Assembly: GCF_000403355.2 (NCBI RefSeq)
Contig: NZ_KE159646.1
Coordinates: 1,973,561 to 2,037,560, forward strand
Length of the DNA stretch: 64,000 nt
Direction of reading: 5' to 3'
Source: Adlercreutzia caecimuris B7
GTDB lineage: Bacteria > Actinomycetota > Coriobacteriia > Coriobacteriales > Eggerthellaceae
Numbering within the stretch: position 1 is the first letter of the stretch; each line of letters opens with the position of its first letter. The notes below the pieces were generated by a model. The model had not been told where the DNA came from and searched no databases. It saw only the letters and a list, made by a program, of their open reading frames with translations. Of this stretch, positions 42,232 through 50,805 are shown in pieces. The position numbers were made by a program, and so were the translations under genes.

Positions 42232-42856
42232 GGACGGTCTCCTTTCCGACGAAGGCGGCCGCGCCCTCTTCTTTCACCTTCACAAAGGGCGCCTTGGCCT
42301 TCGCGATCCACTGGCGCGACACTTGCATGAGCGTCTTGCTGGCGGCCACGGCCCCGTGCAAGCAAAACAGCCCCAGACCGAAGCAGAGAAGGCCCGATCC
42401 CAGCTCGAACACACCATAGGCTGGCTGACCCACAGCCAGCGCCCATAGGCACACGCCGATGCCGAGCGGGCCGCCCGCCAGCAATCCCGCTGCCAACAGC
42501 CACAGCCCCAGGATGAGGCACCAAATGGTCAGCAGGCCCGCCAGCACCAGCATACCGGCGGCGAGCAGCAGCGTGAGCCACAGCGGAGATCCCAAAATGA
42601 CGAGCGTCCAGTACAGCGCACGGTTCCTCTGCTTAGTGCGCACCACGGTCCGCGGCACCACGGGCAGATCGGCGATGGTGGCCCGTGCGGCGGCCTTCGG
42701 ATCGTCCAGCTGGGCCGTGGCCTCTTCCTCGGTGAGGCCGTCGGCGACGCGATCGTCGATCATCTCGGTGTAGAAGGCCACCGACTCCTCGATTTCACCC
42801 TCGGGCAGGCAGGCGAGGGCCGCCCGCAACTGGGCAAGGTATTCCTGCTTGTTCAT
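42221..42856 (-). CDS. DUF1700 membrane protein
   Basis: 211 residues. The N-terminus MNKQEYLAQLRAALACLPEG and EESVAFYTEMIDDR is the DUF1700 signature, followed by three to four membrane helices. DUF1700 proteins are regularly encoded after a PadR regulator, and here the start overlaps the PadR stop by 4 bases. Function unknown. Confidence 0.88.
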   Translation of the reverse strand: MNKQEYLAQLRAALACLPEGEIEESVAFYTEMIDDRVADGLTEEEATAQLDDPKAAARATIADLPVVPRTVVRTKQRNRALYWTLVILGSPLWLTLLLAAGMLVLAGLLTIWCLILGLWLLAAGLLAGGPLGIGVCLWALAVGQPAYGVFELGSGLLCFGLGLFCLHGAVAASKTLMQVSRQWIAKAKAPFVKVKEEGAAAFVGKETVHES

Positions 42857-43356
42857 GATGCAGCTCCTTCAGTTCGGAGGTCTTTCGTCGGCGATGGGGC
42901 AGACGGGGCAGCTGGGACGGTCGCCGCGGCAGTAGTCATGGCGGTCTCGGTGATCCCAGTGGACGCAGACGGCGCAGATGCGGCAGCCAGAGCGGGCGCA
43001 GCAGGCACAGCGGCAGCTGCGGGCACGACCGTCACAGGTGCACCGCCGACCGCGGCCTCGCGCACGAAGCGGTAGATGGCCTCCACCTCGTTCCATTCCT
43101 CGATGAAAGCCTCCACGCGAGCGCGGCCCTCGGTTGTGATGCGATAGTACTTGCGCAGCCGCCCATTGTGCTCGGCGGAGCGCACGGCAATGCAGCTCGC
43201 GCCTTCCAGCCGCTTGAGCAGCGGATACAGCGTCGATTCCGTGAGACCCAGCGACGGCGGCACGTCTTTGATGATCTGGTAACCGTAGGATTCCCCGCGG
43301 CTCAGCACCGCGAGCACGCAGGCCTCCAGAAACCCACGCTTCATTTGAGCGTCCAT
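42853..43356 (-). CDS. PadR-family regulator with Ala/Pro-rich tail
   Basis: 167 residues from ATG 43356 (GAGGAGG upstream). Residues 5-105 form the PadR winged helix (LSRGESYGYQIIKDV, SESTLYPLLKRLE-like TESTLYPLLKRLE, KYYRITTEGRARVEAF). The last ~55 residues are Ala, Pro and Thr-rich and disordered. It should repress this operon through the dyad at 43400-43420. Confidence 0.9.
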   Translation of the reverse strand: MDAQMKRGFLEACVLAVLSRGESYGYQIIKDVPPSLGLTESTLYPLLKRLEGASCIAVRSAEHNGRLRKYYRITTEGRARVEAFIEEWNEVEAIYRFVREAAVGGAPVTVVPAAAAVPAAPALAAASAPSASTGITETAMTTAAATVPAAPSAPSPTKDLRTEGAAS

Positions 43357-43399
43357 CACGCCTCCTCTCTCATTCGCGGCAAATACCCTTTGTTGCATG

Positions 43400-43420
43400 A
43401 TACTATGTGTTGCATAGTAT
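43400..43420. promoter_or_regulatory. Putative PadR operator
   Basis: ATACTATG-TGTTG-CATAGTAT, a perfect 8-base dyad 44 bases upstream of padR. PadR sites are typically short AT-rich dyads at the promoter. Confidence 0.6.
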
Positions 43421-43618
43421 ATTCGGGAGCGTCGTCTGTCAAGGGAGGATTTCCTTAAGATTCGCTGAAGAAGACGGAGCGGCAACCAAAGCGCATCGCG
43501 AATGCGGAGCGTGCGGGGCCGAGCGGAGCCGCCGAAAGGGAACGGCCGCTGGACCCAGAGAGGTCGCCGGCAAGCGGATGCGGAACCTTCAAGCGAGAAA
43601 ACCGACTGCCTCGATGAA

Positions 43619-43627
43619 TGCTATCAT
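43619..43627 (+). promoter_or_regulatory. Extended -10 of the aldolase gene
   Basis: TGCTATCAT, 54 bases before the threonine aldolase-like start. Confidence 0.45.
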
Positions 43628-43680
43628 GGGCTGCAACACATACCGCGCCCCGTCCCTTTCCCGCCATCCCGAGGAGCCCC

Positions 43681-44718
43681 ATGATTTCCTTCGAGAACGA
43701 CTATTCCACCGGCGCGCATCCGCGCGTCCTTGAAGCCTTGGCCGCCACCAACCTGGAGCCTGCTCCGGGCTACGGCACCGACCGGTTCTGCGCGAGCGCT
43801 GCAGAGCGCATCCGCGCTGCCTGCGCCGACGGCACCGCCGACGTGTTCTTCCTCGTGGGCGGCACGCAGACCAACGCCGTGGTCATCTCGTCGTTGCTCG
43901 CCGGCTACGAAGGCGTGATCGCAGCCGACACCGGGCACATCGCGGTGCACGAGGCGGGCGCCATCGAGGCCACGGGCCACAAGGCGATCGCCCTGCCCGA
44001 GCACGATGGCAAGCTGCGGGCCGCCGAGGTGGAAGCCTACCTCGAGGGCTTCTACGCCGACGCCAACTACGAGCACATGGTGTTCCCCGGCATGGTGTTC
44101 ATCGCGCACCCCTCCGAGCTGGGCACCCTGTACTCGCTGGCCGAATTGGAAGAGCTCTCGGCCGTCTGTCGCCGCTTCCACATTCCCCTCTACCTAGACG
44201 GCGCGCGCCTCTCCTACGGCCTGGCCGCCCCTGAAAGCGACGTCACGCTGCCCGACATCGCGCGCCTTACCGACGCCTTCTACATCGGCGGCACCAAGTG
44301 CGGCGCCCTCTGCGGCGAGGCGGTGGTGTTTCCCCGCGGTGGTATGCCGCGTCACTTCCTCACCCACGTGAAGCAGCATGGGGCACTGTTGGCGAAGGGG
44401 CGCCTGCTCGGCGTGCAGTTCGACACGCTCTTCACCAACGGCCTCTACGGCGAGGTAGGACGCACCGCCATCGATGCGGCCGCCGAGCTACGCCGCATCC
44501 TGAGCGAGGCCGGCTGCACTTTCTTCCGCGAGTCCCCTACCAACCAGCAATTCGTCATTTTGGAGAACTCCCAGATGGAGGCCTTGGCCGAGCGCATCCG
44601 TTTCAGCTTCTGGGAGCGGGTCGACGACACCCACGCCGCCATCCGCTTCGTCACCAGCTGGTCCACCACCGCCGAAGACCTCGCCTTCCTGGAAACCGCC
44701 CTCGCCGCCACTCTCTAG
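43681..44718 (+). CDS. Low-specificity threonine aldolase-like PLP enzyme
   Basis: 345 residues from ATG 43681 (GAGGAG upstream). ISFENDYSTGAHPRVLEAL and GYGTDRFC open the beta-eliminating lyase fold. The PLP lysine is in YIGGTKCGAL and the cofactor aspartate in LYLDGARLSYGL. It probably cleaves threonine or another beta-hydroxy amino acid to glycine plus an aldehyde; related enzymes act as tyrosine or aspartate lyases. Confidence 0.87.
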   Translation: MISFENDYSTGAHPRVLEALAATNLEPAPGYGTDRFCASAAERIRAACADGTADVFFLVGGTQTNAVVISSLLAGYEGVIAADTGHIAVHEAGAIEATGHKAIALPEHDGKLRAAEVEAYLEGFYADANYEHMVFPGMVFIAHPSELGTLYSLAELEELSAVCRRFHIPLYLDGARLSYGLAAPESDVTLPDIARLTDAFYIGGTKCGALCGEAVVFPRGGMPRHFLTHVKQHGALLAKGRLLGVQFDTLFTNGLYGEVGRTAIDAAAELRRILSEAGCTFFRESPTNQQFVILENSQMEALAERIRFSFWERVDDTHAAIRFVTSWSTTAEDLAFLETALAATL

Positions 44719-45865
44719 GTGGAGCGCGACAGCCTACAACACCCCACCGCGCCGAAGCGCTGCCGTCAAAAGCCCCGGCGCAACAACGCAGAACGGCCCA
44801 ACATCTCCCGAAGGCAGCTCGACCCCTCCTTCAGTGGCGCATTATTGCGTTTCTGGCGCATACGCTCCATCTGGAGAGCATTCCAGCGCCTCTTCCGCTG
44901 CCGAATTTGCACCAGAATCGAACTTTCGCACCAGATTTCGCCCCCTCGCCCTCCCGAACCAAAATTCGTTGCACCAAAAACGCCATTTTGCTCCACCAAA
45001 CAGGGTCGCAGCCGTGGTTGTCCTCACGCCCTCTCCCACCGAAAGCAGCCCCGTGCCGACAAACGAGCCCTCGCTTCGATGGAAGGCCACGGCATCGGTA
45101 CGGTGGTTGTGGGACGTTGAGGCGCTCGTCACATGCAAGGGCGTCGACAGGGAGAGCCCCGGAATGCATTCCAAAACACGGTCGCGCGCTTGGCACACTT
45201 CCGACAGCGATGGCGCCTGGGCAGGATACGATCGGCTTCGCACAGGATGCTGCCTTTGGGTGGACGGCATAGCTAGGAGTATTTCCAAAGCCGTTGCGTG
45301 GCTGAAGCAAACAATTTGAGCGGAACGAGCGGAAGACGGGCGAACCATGGCGCACTCCTCTCAGGTCCGTGGTGAGAGGATCTTGCGAATCTGGAATGCG
45401 AAGGCCCGGACACAGCCTCCGAGCGTGGACTGACGAAAGCAGGATTCGCACTGGCTCGTGGGCATCGCAGTGTACCACGAGCCCGCGTAGCCGTCACGAG
45501 GTTTTTCCACGATCCCCTCGCCATTTGCCCATGCGCTGCTTCCACACCCCAAATCTGGCGCATTTTTTCGAAATTGGTGCATAGGGCGTCTCCGAAAGTC
45601 AATCCCAACGTCGTGGCGGCGTTTCAATTGCACCAAAAACGAAAGCTTGCGCCATTTCCTCCAAGGAACGACGCTTTGTGCGTCTAGAGATGCACCGAAA
45701 GCGCCAAAACGCGCCACACGCGCGCCATTTCGCAGTGCGCGGACCACCGCGAGACGCATCACCTCGCAGGATGCACAAGGCAGCCGCCCGGATCGCGACG
45801 CTGGCGGCCCAAGACGCACAAGGCAGCCGCTCGGAGCGCGACGCCGGCGGCCCAAGGCTCGCATC
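44719..45865. repeat. Non-coding region with degenerate GCACCAAAAACG-type repeats
   Basis: No gene is supported over 1.1 kb. Words of the form TGCACCAAAAACG...TTGCGCCA recur on both strands, for example at 44906, 44971, 45556-45581 (inverted), 45628 and 45691. Long open frames exist on both strands but have no ribosome binding site and are rich in repeat-derived residues. It looks like a lineage-specific intergenic repeat array or a decayed gene region. Confidence 0.5.
45773..45858. repeat. 43-base tandem duplication
   Basis: Two copies of a 43-base unit, 45773-45815 and 45816-45858, beginning GCACAAGGCAGCCGC and differing at about five positions. They end just before the stop of the APC permease gene. 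Confidence 0.75.
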
Positions 45866-47386
45866 CTACCCGAGGTTGATCTCGCGATGGAGCACTTTCG
45901 TCAGCACCAGATAGTAGATGATGCCAATGACAATAAACGCCACGCCCGCCGTGAGAACCACCTCACCGACCGAGAGCATGATAACGAAGCACACAAGCGC
46001 GCCCAATGCCGGAAAGATCAAGTGCATGAACAGGGCCTTCACACCCTTGCGCTGCTTCAGCTGGAACCAGCAGAACGCGATAACGCTCACATCCAGCATG
46101 GTGTAGGTGAAAAGGGCGCCGAAGCTCGGAATCTTCGCCACCGTGTTCATGTTGATACCGCTGAAATGGAAGATCAGCGTCAGCACCACAGATAGGGCGA
46201 TAATGAATAACACGGCGTTGAGCGGGGAATTCGTCCGCTTGTCCATCTTCGCCATGAACTTCGGCAGACAGCCGCCCTTGGCCATGGTGAACATAACGAA
46301 GGCGATGGAGTTCTGCTGGGCAATGGCAGTGAACACACCTTGGGCCACTGCCACGCCCACGGCGCACAGGATCATGAGCCACGGGCCGGCGGCCATCTTA
46401 GCCACTGCGTAGAAGGCATTGTCGGTGTCGCCGGCAAAGCCCGCCCCGGTCGGATCGACGCAGGTGGCGATAAAGCACTGGGCCACATACAGCACGCACA
46501 GTATGATCGCCATCACCATCATGGCCCGCGACGGACCGTGCTGGGGGTCCTTGGCCTCCTGAGTCAGCGTGGCGATGGCGCCGAAGCCCACGTAGGACAT
46601 CACGGCCAAAGACACGGCCGACATGGTGCCGCTCAGCTCGAACTTGTCGGGATTGAACACGTTGGTCGGCGAGAAGCTGGCCGTCTCGGGATGCTGCGCC
46701 ACGAATGCGATGCCGAAGCCCACGAACAGGGCCAGAATGACCAGCTGGGCCGCAAGTGCCACCTTGTTCACCACCAGGGCTGTCTTCATGCCGATAACCG
46801 ACACCGCGCCCGCGACTACGAGGAAGGCGAAACACAAGGCCAAGATGGGGATACTCGGCACCATGGAATGAATGGCGATGGCCGCAATGAGGTACACCAG
46901 TGCCGGGCTGACCAGGTACTGCAGCAGCATAAGCCATCCGGCGATGAAACCCATAGCCCTGCCGAACACGTGGCTCACGTAGGTGTAGATGGAGCCCGAC
47001 GAAGGGAAGTGCCTGATCATGATGCCGAAGGAGAACACCGAGAACAGCACGGCCACAAAGCCAATGAGGAAGGCCAAGGTGGGCATGCCGCCGGAATCGG
47101 CGAATACGCCGCCGTAGATAGCCATGGGGGAAATGGGCACCATACAGATAAGGCCCCAGACCACCATGTCCTTCACCGTGAGGGTCTGCTCGAAGGGGCC
47201 GCCGCTCTTCTGCTTCGTGGCCACAGCCGACTCCGTCGCCTTCTCGCCACTGCTCTCACGCATCGACAAGCGGGCGGCCTTTCCCGGATCTACCATCGTC
47301 GCCGACGGCATGCCGCCTGTCACGGCCGCGACTGCCGCAGGGGCCTTTGCCGGGACGCCCGCGGTCGTCTTTACGTTGCTGCCCAT
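45866..47386 (-). CDS. APC-family amino acid permease
   Basis: 506 residues. A polar N-terminus of about 65 residues is followed by 12 membrane helices. WGLICMVPISPMAIYGGVFA, SGSIYTYVSHVFGRAMGFIA and SYVGFGAIATLTQEAKDP are typical of the APC superfamily. It imports amino acids or related amines. ATG 47386 fits the GAGGTG site better than a GTG 9 bases upstream. The substrate is undetermined. Confidence 0.87.
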   Translation of the reverse strand: MGSNVKTTAGVPAKAPAAVAAVTGGMPSATMVDPGKAARLSMRESSGEKATESAVATKQKSGGPFEQTLTVKDMVVWGLICMVPISPMAIYGGVFADSGGMPTLAFLIGFVAVLFSVFSFGIMIRHFPSSGSIYTYVSHVFGRAMGFIAGWLMLLQYLVSPALVYLIAAIAIHSMVPSIPILALCFAFLVVAGAVSVIGMKTALVVNKVALAAQLVILALFVGFGIAFVAQHPETASFSPTNVFNPDKFELSGTMSAVSLAVMSYVGFGAIATLTQEAKDPQHGPSRAMMVMAIILCVLYVAQCFIATCVDPTGAGFAGDTDNAFYAVAKMAAGPWLMILCAVGVAVAQGVFTAIAQQNSIAFVMFTMAKGGCLPKFMAKMDKRTNSPLNAVLFIIALSVVLTLIFHFSGINMNTVAKIPSFGALFTYTMLDVSVIAFCWFQLKQRKGVKALFMHLIFPALGALVCFVIMLSVGEVVLTAGVAFIVIGIIYYLVLTKVLHREINLG

Positions 47387-47890
47387 GAAGAACACCTCTA
47401 TCCTGACCGGCCGCTCCCCGCGCCCGAGGCGCGGCCCGCTTCGCTACTAGCTACGTACCGTCGGCCGCCTTCGCGCCGCGCCCACAGCGTCAGCACCCTC
47501 GGCATCCGCCGCAGGCACACTTGCTTTTTCGGATCCTCGGACGCATGGGTTCCATGAATTCATTCCATATCCTGCGCTCTTCCTGGGCATTTAGGTGACT
47601 CCCACGGTTTTCGTTGCCCCGCCGTCATCGATTAGTTATCCGCTGCTTTTCTTGTCTCCATCTGGGCATCTTCGCAAAAAAATGACTGCAGAGGACACCC
47701 TTTGGCACCTTCCGATTCACCATCTGGTTTCAAACGGGAAAGATGATGAGATGCCGTTGAAATCCGTGTCATGATGAGTCCGTGACGCCGGCCACGTGAT
47801 GCGCGGGGGCCTCGGGACCCAAAAGCCTTCGAGACGGCCCGGGCTGGACGGCGGCAGGTAAGACGGATTCAAGCGAGCAAGGAGGCTCCC
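47387..47890. other. Divergent intergenic region, no gene seen
   Basis: About 500 bases between the permease and rubredoxin genes. A perfect ATGAATTCAT palindrome lies within 47550-47565. No convincing gene or RNA was recognised. Confidence 0.45.
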
Positions 47891-48055
47891 ATGGACAAGT
47901 ACATCTGCGATGTGTGCGGCTACATCTACGACCCGGCGGTGGGCGACCCCGACGGCGGCATCGAGCCCGGCACGGCTTTCGAGGACATTCCCGAGGATTG
48001 GGTCTGCCCCGTCTGCGGCGTCGGCAAGGACGACTTCTCCCTGTACGAGGAGTAA
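47891..48055 (+). CDS. Rubredoxin
   Basis: 54 residues. [10 protein letters not shown] (C6, C9) and [11 protein letters not shown] (C39, C42) bind a single iron. [19 protein letters not shown] is the standard middle part. A small cytoplasmic electron carrier used by anaerobes in oxygen and peroxide defence. GGAGG precedes the ATG and a good terminator follows. Confidence 0.95.
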   Translation: MDKYICDVCGYIYDPAVGDPDGGIEPGTAFEDIPEDWVCPVCGVGKDDFSLYEE

Positions 48056-48169
48056 GCACCCGCCGCTCGCGGATTCGCGGGCGCACGGCGCGAGAAGTGG
48101 CGCACGTCCGACGCAGTGTTCTCCAAGGCCGTTCGACGCCGATGACTACTGCAATGCAGCCGACAACGA

Positions 48170-48207
48170 CGCGGGCGCCCCTTTCTCGGAGCGCCCGCGT
48201 TTCGTTT
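48170..48207 (+). terminator. Terminator of the rubredoxin gene
   Basis: CGCGGGCGC (48170-48178) pairs with GCGCCCGCG (48191-48199), followed by TTTCGTTT. Confidence 0.75.
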
Positions 48208-48240
48208 CAGCAATGGGAAGACCGAGCACCCTGCGAAAGG

Positions 48241-48669
48241 CTACCGGTCCTTGTTGGAGCACAGAAGCAGGATGCCGGCCACCAGCGAGCAGAAGATCAG
48301 CGTGCACACCCCGAAGGCCACGGTGTTGGCCTTGGTGCCCTTGTAAATGCCCCAGCTGATAACGGCCATGGGAATCATCCACGCCAGCGGGATGATGAGC
48401 CAGCACGAGCCCACGAGCGACAGGATAACGAAAATGAACGCCACGAGGCGCAGCGTGCGATCGGTGTCGGTCATGGGATACAGAGCCGCGGGCGCCGCCG
48501 GAGCCACGGGCTGGGCGTACACCTGCTGATAGGCCACCTGCGGCTGCTCGTAGCTGGCCTGGTAGGGCTGCTGGGCCTGATAGGACTGCTGGGGCGCGGC
48601 CTGATAGGACTGCTGACCCTGGTAGGGATCGTAGCTTTCACCCTGCGGCGCATTTTGCGATTCGGTCAT
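48241..48669 (-). CDS. Tyr/Gln-rich small membrane protein
   Basis: 142 residues. The first ~65 are a disordered Tyr/Gln/Pro/Ala-rich tract with repeated SYQAQQPYQ-like units. The rest has two to three membrane helices ending in CSNKDR. This layout is common among actinobacterial DUF4190-like proteins of unknown role. AGGAGG precedes the ATG and TATACT lies at 48705-48710 on the minus strand. Confidence 0.7.
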   Translation of the reverse strand: MTESQNAPQGESYDPYQGQQSYQAAPQQSYQAQQPYQASYEQPQVAYQQVYAQPVAPAAPAALYPMTDTDRTLRLVAFIFVILSLVGSCWLIIPLAWMIPMAVISWGIYKGTKANTVAFGVCTLIFCSLVAGILLLCSNKDR

Positions 48670-48763
48670 AGCAGATACCTCCTGTATCGAAATGGTCTAC
48701 CGCCAGTATAGCCGCTTTCCCTCCTTCCGTCCTTACACGACGGCTTTCAATGTCGTAAGAAAG

Positions 48764-48790
48764 CGAAGGCCCGCCGGAAGCGGGCCTTCG
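48764..48790 (-). terminator. Terminator left behind by a deleted flavoprotein gene
   Basis: CGAAGGCCCGC (48764-48774) pairs perfectly with 48780-48790 around a 5-base loop and, on the minus strand, is followed by CTTTCTT. It lies downstream of the flavoprotein fragment. Confidence 0.65.
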
Positions 48791-48901
48791 CCAAGGGGAG
48801 GGCGAGAACATGTGGGTGCAGGCGGCGCACCCCGCGAGGGCGGCGACGGGGGACGCGTCCCTTGGAAGCGGTGCGAAACCGCACGGCCGCCCCGATGCCG
48901 A

Positions 48902-49075
48902 CTAGAGCGCGGCCACGTGCTTGCCGGCGAGGTAGCCGCCGGTGATGGCGCGGCCGATGGAAAGGCCGAGCACGTCCATGGGGTAGTCCACGCCGCCGTA
49001 GAAGCAGCCGGACACGTTGCCCACGGCGAACAGGCCGTCGATAGGGGTGTGCTCGCGTCGCTGCTGCGACGAGCA
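48902..49075 (-). pseudogene. C-terminal fragment of a FAD-dependent reductase
   Basis: The minus-strand frame ending in TAG at 48902-48904 reads HTPIDGLFAVGNVSGCFYGG then DYPMDVLGLSIGRAITGGYL and AGKHVAAL. This is the C-terminal FAD-binding end of fumarate reductase-like flavoproteins. The other ~500 residues are missing; a stop codon closes the frame at about 49076. The matching terminator is still present. It is not derived from the intact flavoprotein at 56908, whose C-terminus differs. Confidence 0.7.
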
Positions 49076-49197
49076 TTACCCGTCACAGGGCGCCGTCACG
49101 TCGCTTGCCAAGCCTATCGTTGGAGGCTCGGTGGACACGAGCCTCATCCCGCGACGCCCGCTCGGCCCTCCTCGAGCAGAAGCATAAGCCGCTGGAA

Positions 49198-49536
49198 CTA
49201 CCCTACGGCCAAGCGGACGGAGCCTGCAGGAAACGCCACAGCCTCCTTCTTCCGAGGCGTGATGCGAATCTCTACGTCACACCCGAGGGCATCGGCATAA
49301 CGCGATAGCGTGCCGATGCGCAGCGAAGACGTCCTGCCGTTCTCGATATCGGATACGCGATTCTGCGAGATACCCGCCGCAGAAGCGAGAGCCGTCTGAG
49401 TCATGCCCAGCGTCTTGCGAATCTCCTTCAGCTTGTATTCCTCCACCGCCTCGATCATCTCCGCTTTAAGCCGATCGACATTTTGCCGGTCAGCACCAAG
49501 CGTTTCCATGTATTCGCTGAAGCCCATCTCAGCCAT
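49198..49536 (-). CDS. HigA-like XRE antitoxin
   Basis: 112 residues. MTQTALASAAGISQNRVSDI and IENGRTSSLRIGTLSRYADAL form an XRE helix-turn-helix. It follows the RelE/HigB-like toxin gene with an 8-base overlap. The toxin-first order is typical of HigBA. It should neutralise the toxin and repress the promoter. Confidence 0.85.
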   Translation of the reverse strand: MAEMGFSEYMETLGADRQNVDRLKAEMIEAVEEYKLKEIRKTLGMTQTALASAAGISQNRVSDIENGRTSSLRIGTLSRYADALGCDVEIRITPRKKEAVAFPAGSVRLAVG

Positions 49537-49924
49537 CTTTCTTGCCTTTCTCGCTCAACCACCTCAAATGCTCGTCATACCTTTCGTCGGCAATGGGAAT
49601 GGCCTTTTTGTACCATTCGCCCCATTTATCGCGCCTTGACTTCTTCCTTTCCACCATCCCGCTCTTATCTCCGCCCAGAAGAAGGATGGCTTTTCTCCGA
49701 GGATCAAAGGCGAAAAGGATGCGGAACTCCGACATACCCGGCGACGGCGGCCGCAGCTCCTTCATGTTCTTGTGCCGAGACGCCGTCACGGTATCCACAA
49801 GCGGACGTCCCAGCGCAGGGCCGAATTCCATAAGCACCTCAACAGCAGCCGTCACGCAGTCCCTCGTCTCAGGGTCAAGAGAGGCCAGCCATTCGGTTAC
49901 ATATGTATAATCCACGGTCCACAT
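49529..49924 (-). CDS. RelE/HigB-like (phage Gp49-type) toxin
   Basis: 131 residues from ATG 49924. TVDYTYVTEWLASLDPETR, RHKNMKELRPPSPGMSEFRI then LFAFDPRRKAILLLGGDKSG are typical of HigB/Gp49 ribosome-dependent mRNA interferases. There is no ribosome binding site; a promoter 7 bases upstream suggests a leaderless transcript. Partner antitoxin follows immediately. Confidence 0.85.
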   Translation of the reverse strand: MWTVDYTYVTEWLASLDPETRDCVTAAVEVLMEFGPALGRPLVDTVTASRHKNMKELRPPSPGMSEFRILFAFDPRRKAILLLGGDKSGMVERKKSRRDKWGEWYKKAIPIADERYDEHLRWLSEKGKKDG

Positions 49925-49930
49925 AGGCAA

Positions 49931-49959
49931 AATATAACATATTTACGATACTATTTCCA
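49931..49959 (-). promoter_or_regulatory. Promoter of the HigBA-like pair
   Basis: On the minus strand TGGAAA (49959-49954), 17 bases, TATATT (49936-49931). The start point would fall on or beside the ATG at 49924. Confidence 0.45.
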
Positions 49960-50047
49960 GGAAAGTGAGGTCCACGCTTTGAAAGCGGAAGCCTGCATCC
50001 GCAAGTTCTTACGAGACCCAACCGAGATGCACGCACCGCAAAAGCGA

Positions 50048-50722
50048 TTAGCGCTCATCTCCGTACGTGCTCTTACATCTGGCAAACACGGCCGACAGGA
50101 CGGCTACTTGGCCCTCCTTGTCGGGAGCGATGCGCATGCGATCGGGCCACGCTTCGGCGAGCAGGGCCTCGGCGTCGTCAGCCAGGTAGTCGCGCACCAC
50201 GACGAGCGCATGGGGAAACACCGCAGAGGGGCCCTCGGCGAGCAGGGCCACGGCCTCGGTCAGGCCGCCGCCGCGCCAGATTTCCAGACGGCCCAGCTCG
50301 TCCACGACGAGCAGGCCAGGGCACCGAAGGCGGGGCGACCCTTCCGATTCGGGGGCAGATTCTGCGCAGGCCAGAGAGCGCAGCTTCTCGAAGTGGGCGT
50401 TCACGTGCTCGATGGCCGCGTCGGATATATGCCAGGCCAGTTCCGCCCGGGCGGCCTGGGAGTCCTTATCGAAGGTGCCGTCGGCGCGGGCCAAATCACC
50501 CCGGCGCGCGAAGGGAACACGCTCGCCGACGGGCAAGAGCACGTTGTCGATGCCGAGCTTCTCGTAGCCGTTTCCGTCGGCGCGCTCCCCCGCCGAGGCC
50601 ACCCACTGCCCCGGCGCGAGCGCCCCAGCGCACGGCACGCCGCGCTCGGCCAGATCGGCAACGAGCCCCTCCAGCCAACGCGTCTTCCCTATCTGAACCT
50701 CGCCTGTTAAAAGAAACAGCAT
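50048..50722 (-). CDS. THEP1-like nucleoside-triphosphatase
   Basis: 224 residues. Walker A is GEVQIGKT (7-14) near the N-terminus and the Walker B-like LLVVDELGRLEIW follows at about 135, as in the THEP1/NTPase_1 family. It hydrolyses NTPs in the cytoplasm. It is encoded directly after the DUF364 gene on the same strand and divergent from a metal-type ABC transporter, so a part in metal handling is likely. Confidence 0.8.
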   Translation of the reverse strand: MLFLLTGEVQIGKTRWLEGLVADLAERGVPCAGALAPGQWVASAGERADGNGYEKLGIDNVLLPVGERVPFARRGDLARADGTFDKDSQAARAELAWHISDAAIEHVNAHFEKLRSLACAESAPESEGSPRLRCPGLLVVDELGRLEIWRGGGLTEAVALLAEGPSAVFPHALVVVRDYLADDAEALLAEAWPDRMRIAPDKEGQVAVLSAVFARCKSTYGDER

Positions 50723-50805
50723 CCGAAAACCTCTCGCATTCGCCTCCCCATCGCGCCCCCGCCTCGTCCTACGTTTCGGCAGCAGAACCCACGCGGGGAA
50801 AGCCC

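Noticed and set aside
44834-45478. Overlapping open frames on both strands in the repeat region
   Set aside because: No ribosome binding site, no recognisable domain, and much of the content comes from the degenerate repeats.
47769-47795. A word resembling the hammerhead ribozyme core (TGATGAGTCCGTGA)
   Set aside because: The rest of the core (the GAAA side and matching stems) is missing, so it is taken as chance.
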